Positions 60,740 to 64,000 of a stretch of DNA of 64,000 nucleotides are shown in pieces. Each line of letters begins with the position of its first letter. Within the stretch, counting starts at the first letter, position 1. Source of the DNA: an uncultured Bacteroidales bacterium (GTDB lineage Bacteria; Bacteroidota; Bacteroidia; Bacteroidales; WCHB1-69). The notes below the pieces were generated by a model. It saw only the letters and a program-made list of their open reading frames with translations. It ran no database searches and was not told the DNA's origin. The position numbers were made by a program, and so were the translations under genes. The stretch is from NCBI GenBank assembly GCA_946409645.1, contig CAMJXE010000003.1, positions 19,721 through 83,720 on the forward strand, in the 5' to 3' direction.

Positions 60740-63725
60740 CATTGAGCATTATTTGCTCAACTACGGTGGCTATATCAAGGGCGACCAAAGCACCTACGAT
60801 AAGAAGCGGGCGATTGATATGCCCGTTCTGTTGCAGTTTATTCAGACCACGCAACCGAAGGTGTGGCAACGCTATCTGAACCTGTACGGTGACAAGTCGG
60901 CAGACCAACTCTACAAGGTATTCCAAGCCGATGTCGCCCATTACGGATTGGTTCACGTGCTGCGCAACGGAATCAAAGACAGAGGTGTCGCCATCAAGTT
61001 CTGCTACTTCAGGCCGAGCAGCAACCTCAATCAGGATTTGGTTGACCGATATAATGCCAACATCCTGCAATGCACACGGCAGTTCGCCTATTCCACAGAC
61101 AACCACAACACGATTGATATGGTGCTGTCGGTGAATGGCATTCCCGTGGTCGCCTTGGAATTGAAAAACCAACTCACGGGTCAGAGCGTTGCCAACGGCA
61201 AGCACCAGTTTATGTACGACCGCGACCCGAAGGAACTGATTTTCAATTTCAACACCCGCATCCTTGCCTACTTCGCTGTTGACCTTTACGAAGTGGCAAT
61301 GACAACCCAACTGCAAAGAGACAAGACGCGGTTTTTGCCGTTCAACCAAGGCAGTAACGGGGCGGGCAACATTGGTGACGGCGGCAACCCTGAAAATCCT
61401 GACGGCTACCCGACATCTTACCTGTGGGAGCGTGTGCTGAACCGCGAGATGCTGCTTTCCCTGTTGCAACGCTATATCTCCAAGATTACCGAGGAGAAGA
61501 TTTCGCTCGTGAACGGCAAGCAGGTGAAAAAGAAAAGCACCTACCTCATATTCCCACGCTACCACCAGTTGGATGTGGTGGAGAAACTGATTTCCGACAC
61601 CAAGGCGAGGACAGAGGGCAGGAACTACCTTTTGCAACATTCGGCGGGCAGCGGTAAGAGCAACTCTATCGCTTGGTTGACCTACCGCCTCGCCTCCCTG
61701 CACAACGACCTCGATAAGGAGATGTTTCAAACCGTGTTCGTGGTGACTGACCGCCGTGTGTTAAATGCCCAATTGCAAGCCACCATTCTCGGCTTTGAAC
61801 ACCTTGAAGGACAGATTGAAACCATTACCGACAAGGACAATTCGTCCAAACTGAAGGAAGCAATCAACGACAAGAAGCGAATCATTATCACCACGCTTCA
61901 CAGATTCCCGCTCATATACAAGGAATTGGACGCTCATATTGGCAAGAACTTCGCCATTATCGTCGATGAGGCGCACAGTTCCCAATCGGGCAAGAGTGCC
62001 GAGAAACTGAAAGCGGCGTTGGCGGACACCGACGAGGCGTTGCGGGAAATGGCAGAGATTGAGGAAAAGACCGAGGCAGAACTGAAGGACGAAATGGATG
62101 TGATGATGGAGACCTTGCTTACACAAGGGCAGCACAAAAACCTATTCTTCTACGCATTCACCGCCACACCGAAACCCAAGACCTTGGAGACCTTCGGCGA
62201 CAAGACCGCCAATGGCTACGACGCTTTTCACCACTATTCTATGCGGCAGGCTATTGACGAGGGTTTCATATTAGATGTCCTGCAATTCTATACCACCATA
62301 GAGACAAGTTACGAGATTGCCAAGTCTATCGAGGACAACCCCGAATATGAAGAGCCGCCCGCCACAAGAGCGGTCAAGGCGTACCACGACAGCCACGAGT
62401 TTGTCATCAATCAGATTGTGGAGGTGATGGTGGAGAAATTCCGTGAAATCACCCTTCACAAGATAAACGGTCAGGCAAAGGCTATGGTGGTGTCCCCGTC
62501 ACGGGCGCACGCCGTCCGATTCTACTTTGCAATGAAGGAATATTGCAAGAAGAAAGGGTATGACGAGGTGAAACCATTGGTGGCATTTTCGGGAACGGTG
62601 AAGTACAACGAGACCGAGTACACCGAGAACCAGATCAACTCTGCGGACGGTCAGAAGATAACAGAAGGCAAACTGCCGTTGTTCTTTGCTTCCGAGATGT
62701 ACAATATGCTGATTGTCGCCGACAAATACCAAACGGGCTTTGACGAGCCATTGCTGCACACGATGTTCGTCAACAAGAAACTGCAAGGTGTCAAGGCGGT
62801 GCAAACCCTATCACGGTTGAACCGCAGTCACGAAGGCAAGGTGGACACCTATGTCTTGGATTTCGTCAACGACGCGGACAGTATCAAACAGTCGTTCCAA
62901 CCCTTCTTTGAGGACACCGTGTTGGAGGAAGGCGTGGATATCAATATGGTGTACCGCTACTTGAACGACATTCAGCAGTACCACCTGTGGAACAGCGACG
63001 ACGAGGAGAAGGTCTATAAGATATACTCCACCAGCAAGCAGAGCAGCACCGATATGGGCAAGTTGGCGAGCGCGTTCAAGAACACAATGGCTGCATACGA
63101 GACCTTGCCCGTCGAGGATAAGTTCAAGGTGCGATTCCTTGTCCGCAACTTCAACCGCTTTTACGCTTATATGGCGCAGATTGTTCGTACCTTTGATAAA
63201 GAACTCTACAAGACATACGTCTATACCGAACTGCTCTACAAACTGTTACCCAAGAATCCGCACGAGAAGGTGGATTTGACCAACAAGATTGCCCTTATCA
63301 ACAACAAACTGACCGAGACCTTCAGCGGCAGTATTCAGTTGGAACACGGGCAGAACAAGGTCAAGGCGGAAAAAGGCGGTGATGGGGCGTTTAAGGAGGA
63401 AAAACGCGACCTGCTGGCGAACATTATCGACAAGATAAACATTATGTATGCGGGCAAGTTCACCGAGGCTGACCGTGTGATTGTGGAGACCATCTATGAC
63501 AAGATGAGCAAAGGCAGTGCCGCCCTGAAGAAGCAGGCGAAGAACACAGATGCCGCTATGTTCGCTACGGCTATCTTCCCCAAGGCGTTCCAAGAAATCG
63601 CCCAAAAGTGCTATATGGAGCAGATGGACGCATTCGCCAAGTTATTTGAAGACCCGCAATTCTACGAGCGGGTGATGAAGGAGATGGCGGAGGCGATGTA
63701 TTTGAGGTTCAGGAACGGGAAGTGA
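60708..63725 (+). CDS. hsdR: Type I restriction endonuclease/translocase subunit HsdR
   Basis: A 1005-residue motor subunit that translocates and cuts unmodified DNA. The N-terminal nuclease has the PD-(D/E)xK pattern NTIDMVLSVNGIPVVALELKNQ (about 140-160). Walker A is HSAGSGKSNSIAWL (about 310-323), the DEAH box is IVDEAHSSQSGKS (about 417-430), and motif VI-like QTLSRLNRSHEGK follows near 700. Length and motifs are intact. Its ATG lies inside the ApeA-like gene. Confidence 0.95.
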   Translation: METKEKNFEADIEHYLLNYGGYIKGDQSTYDKKRAIDMPVLLQFIQTTQPKVWQRYLNLYGDKSADQLYKVFQADVAHYGLVHVLRNGIKDRGVAIKFCYFRPSSNLNQDLVDRYNANILQCTRQFAYSTDNHNTIDMVLSVNGIPVVALELKNQLTGQSVANGKHQFMYDRDPKELIFNFNTRILAYFAVDLYEVAMTTQLQRDKTRFLPFNQGSNGAGNIGDGGNPENPDGYPTSYLWERVLNREMLLSLLQRYISKITEEKISLVNGKQVKKKSTYLIFPRYHQLDVVEKLISDTKARTEGRNYLLQHSAGSGKSNSIAWLTYRLASLHNDLDKEMFQTVFVVTDRRVLNAQLQATILGFEHLEGQIETITDKDNSSKLKEAINDKKRIIITTLHRFPLIYKELDAHIGKNFAIIVDEAHSSQSGKSAEKLKAALADTDEALREMAEIEEKTEAELKDEMDVMMETLLTQGQHKNLFFYAFTATPKPKTLETFGDKTANGYDAFHHYSMRQAIDEGFILDVLQFYTTIETSYEIAKSIEDNPEYEEPPATRAVKAYHDSHEFVINQIVEVMVEKFREITLHKINGQAKAMVVSPSRAHAVRFYFAMKEYCKKKGYDEVKPLVAFSGTVKYNETEYTENQINSADGQKITEGKLPLFFASEMYNMLIVADKYQTGFDEPLLHTMFVNKKLQGVKAVQTLSRLNRSHEGKVDTYVLDFVNDADSIKQSFQPFFEDTVLEEGVDINMVYRYLNDIQQYHLWNSDDEEKVYKIYSTSKQSSTDMGKLASAFKNTMAAYETLPVEDKFKVRFLVRNFNRFYAYMAQIVRTFDKELYKTYVYTELLYKLLPKNPHEKVDLTNKIALINNKLTETFSGSIQLEHGQNKVKAEKGGDGAFKEEKRDLLANIIDKINIMYAGKFTEADRVIVETIYDKMSKGSAALKKQAKNTDAAMFATAIFPKAFQEIAQKCYMEQMDAFAKLFEDPQFYERVMKEMAEAMYLRFRNGK

Positions 63726-63766
63726 TAAAAATTTCTTCCAAATTATTTTCGTATTCAAATTTATTG

Positions 63767-63774
63767 TATTTTTG
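63767..63774 (+). promoter_or_regulatory. -7 box TATTTTTG after hsdR
   Basis: TATTTTTG starts 41 bp after the hsdR stop and should drive the genes at the right edge. Confidence 0.6.
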
Positions 63775-63818
63775 CTGCGCATTTGTAAGGACAAATTATT
63801 GTCTTTGATACATAAGAA

Positions 63819-63959
63819 ATGACACGGTTTTATCCGTTCAAACGATATCAGTACCCGTTTGCATACCATAAGAACTGCCTGCGGGTCATTTTTTTTAAGC
63901 ACGTCTTCACCCCCAACTCCTATTTTGAAGATGTGGTGGAAAAATCTGTCTTGCGCTGA
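63819..63959 (+). CDS. Short ORF of unknown status
   Basis: A 46-residue frame (MTRFYPFKRYQYPFAYHKNC... ending EKSVLR) lies 44 bp after a good -7 box and is preceded by an AAGGACAA/TTGTCTTT hairpin. I do not recognise it. It could be a small protein, a leader peptide or chance. Confidence 0.3.
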   Translation: MTRFYPFKRYQYPFAYHKNCLRVIFFKHVFTPNSYFEDVVEKSVLR

Positions 63960-63986
63960 AAAAAGTTGACACAAGCGTCAACAAAA

Positions 63987-64000
63987 ATGAGCAAAGAAAC
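63987..64000 (+). CDS. Start of a gene cut by the window edge
   Basis: ATG AGC AAA GAA follows a GTTGAC/GTCAAC hairpin. Only four codons are visible, so no identification is possible. Confidence 0.35.

Overview
The window reads as chromosomal DNA of a member of the Bacteroidota, most likely order Bacteroidales. Many genes are preceded by the Bacteroidota-type -7 box (TAnnTTTG, usually TATTTTTG or TATCTTTG). It also carries a type IX secretion C-terminal domain, FISUMP-type domains, DUF4230, DUF5618 and zinc-free S14 and L36 proteins, all common in that phylum. No species can be named from sequence alone.

Layout. 1-4.7 kb: the end of an unidentified gene, a Na/Pi transporter, a short-chain fatty acid transporter and a convergent nucleoside-recognition (Gate) membrane protein. 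4.8-12.8 kb: a porin, a ROK sugar kinase, a phosphohexomutase, an ADP-forming acyl-CoA synthetase and a TonB-C/OmpA-like protein. 13.2-25.6 kb: two ribosomal protein operons that are circularly permuted relative to the usual S10-spc-alpha order. The rpmD-to-rplQ block comes first, then the rplV-to-rpsE block; each has its own promoter and terminator, and rpsJ to rpsS are absent. 25.7-28.2 kb: a Pif1-like helicase.

28.3-39.7 kb is the accessory region and holds the main find, a complete diversity-generating retroelement (DGR). A 1730-residue secreted protein has collagen-like, tail-fibre-like and SprB-like segments and ends in a FISUMP domain whose last 147 bp are the variable repeat (VR). A 147-bp template repeat (TR) lies 476 bp downstream. 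VR and TR differ at 9 positions, 8 of them at TR adenines. Next come a MutS-domain-I-like/Avd fusion protein and a DGR-type reverse transcriptase (IGNLTSQ, YVDD). Strong hairpins follow the VR. Downstream are two tandem DUF5618 genes with duplicated palindromic upstream regions, an Abi-family HEPN gene behind a structured leader resembling the abiF RNA, and a scar that still encodes a FISUMP-type C-terminus.

39.8-52.1 kb: two DUF4230 proteins, an M49-like peptidase lipoprotein, recF, tRNA-Pro and tRNA-Arg, a GtrA / FAD oxidoreductase / glycosyltransferase-MORN envelope operon, and then prs, a glutathione peroxidase lipoprotein, a TPR lipoprotein, def and ruvX on the minus strand. 52.2-54.3 kb: dnaK behind a textbook sigma-54 promoter.

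54.4-63.7 kb is a defence island: a broken RhuM-like gene, then hsdM-hsdS-TIR-ApeA-hsdR on one strand. Two AT-rich presumed abortive-infection effectors sit inside the type I restriction operon.

The intergenic DNA is rich in dispersed repeats: 28-bp palindromes with GTAG/CTAC ends, a ~78-bp repeat in two copies, heptameric TTTAAGG-like arrays and a triple hairpin repeat.
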